The notes below the pieces were generated by a model, which was not told the DNA's origin, made no database searches, and worked only from the letters and a program-made list of their open reading frames with translations. Position numbers and translations under genes: made by a program. A stretch of DNA of 64,000 nucleotides from the NCBI GenBank assembly GCA_050700835.1, contig JBOHDX010000135.1:25250-89249 (forward strand), read 5' to 3'. The stretch is from JBOHDX01 sp050700835 (GTDB lineage Bacteria; Actinomycetota; Actinomycetes; Propionibacteriales; Nocardioidaceae). Of this stretch, positions 63,835 to 64,000 are shown in pieces; position 1 is the stretch's first letter; every line of letters starts with the position of its first letter.

Positions 63835-64000
63835 ATGAGCTCGGAAGACGCCATCGTGGTGGGAGCTGGACCGAACGGCCTCGCCGCGGCGATCGCGCTC
63901 GCGCGAGCCGGGGTATCCGTGCGCGTATTCGAAGCGGCCGACGAAATCGGCGGCGGCACGCGGACCGAGGCACTCACCCTGCCCGGCTTCGTGCACGACG
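63835..64000 (+). CDS. FAD-dependent oxidoreductase (phytoene-desaturase-like), N-terminal fragment
   Basis: The ATG at 63835 opens a frame to the window edge (55 residues). It reads the dinucleotide-binding fold directly: AIVVGAGPNGLAAAIALARAG, then VFEAADEIGGGTRTE. This is the N-terminal FAD-binding motif of the CrtI/amine-oxidase superfamily. The rest of the protein and its substrate lie outside the window. Confidence 0.85.
   Translation, partial: MSSEDAIVVGAGPNGLAAAIALARAGVSVRVFEAADEIGGGTRTEALTLPGFVHD

Overview
The window is chromosomal DNA of a very high G+C actinobacterium (Actinomycetota). Evidence: GC-rich third codon positions throughout, many GTG and one TTG start, TAnnnT -10 boxes set 6-7 nt before leaderless starts, an MprAB-type two-component system next to a membrane-anchored HtrA protease, a Corynebacterium/Mycobacterium-type glycogen synthase divergent from glgC, and a large load of acyl-CoA genes. 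I cannot fix the genus; nothing looks like a prophage, plasmid, IS element, rRNA, tRNA or CRISPR.

Layout. 1-5.1 kb (minus): a heterodimeric ABC exporter pair (one gene cut by the window edge), an S9 prolyl-oligopeptidase-type peptidase and a HisC-like aminotransferase. 5.2-10.5 kb: EamA transporter, a dimethylargininase-like enzyme divergent from a GntR regulator with an operator between them, a small four-helix membrane protein, a low-molecular-weight tyrosine phosphatase and a fructosamine-kinase-like protein. 10.7-14.4 kb: response regulator, sensor kinase and HtrA protease, with the same direct-repeat box at the same spacing before the regulator and the protease. 14.7-23.6 kb (minus): orphan PhzE-like aminochorismate synthase, membrane metallophosphoesterase, HelD-type helicase and secreted M36 metalloprotease. 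23.8-34.0 kb (minus): a degradative operon led by a TetR gene (DinB-fold protein, AtuA-like protein, two acyl-CoA dehydrogenases, both subunits of a biotin-dependent acyl-CoA carboxylase, a crotonase), divergent from an MFS exporter. 35.6-42.3 kb (minus): class B penicillin-binding lipoprotein, SDR, histidine phosphatase, then a tightly overlapped trio of ACAD10/11-type dehydrogenase, SDR and aminoglycoside-phosphotransferase-like kinase. 42.4-46.3 kb: pirin, glycogen synthase and glgC. 46.5-55.9 kb: beta-oxidation genes (FadB, FadA, acyl-CoA dehydrogenase, alpha-methylacyl-CoA racemase, hydrolase) with DUF488 and MerR genes; two promoters share a TGACA-N7-TGTCA palindrome. 56-64 kb: HIT protein, polar amino-acid ABC transporter, L,D-transpeptidase, TadG-like and TadE-like proteins, Ni/Co transporter and the start of a FAD-dependent oxidoreductase.

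The most unusual property is in the gaps. They carry several families of short palindromic interspersed repeats (called A, B, C, D and F/G here) and several tandem arrays with exact periods (9, 15, 22, 31, 45 and 53 bp). Most copies abut stop codons or lie between convergent genes. One family D copy lies inside the AtuA-like coding region in frame, and a family C copy forms the possible N-terminus of an ABC permease. Other points to check: the two MprA-like boxes, the TGACA-N7-TGTCA motif, the split ACAD10/11 system, hairpins with a stop codon in the loop, and a likely frameshift in a secreted protein gene at 52.2 kb.
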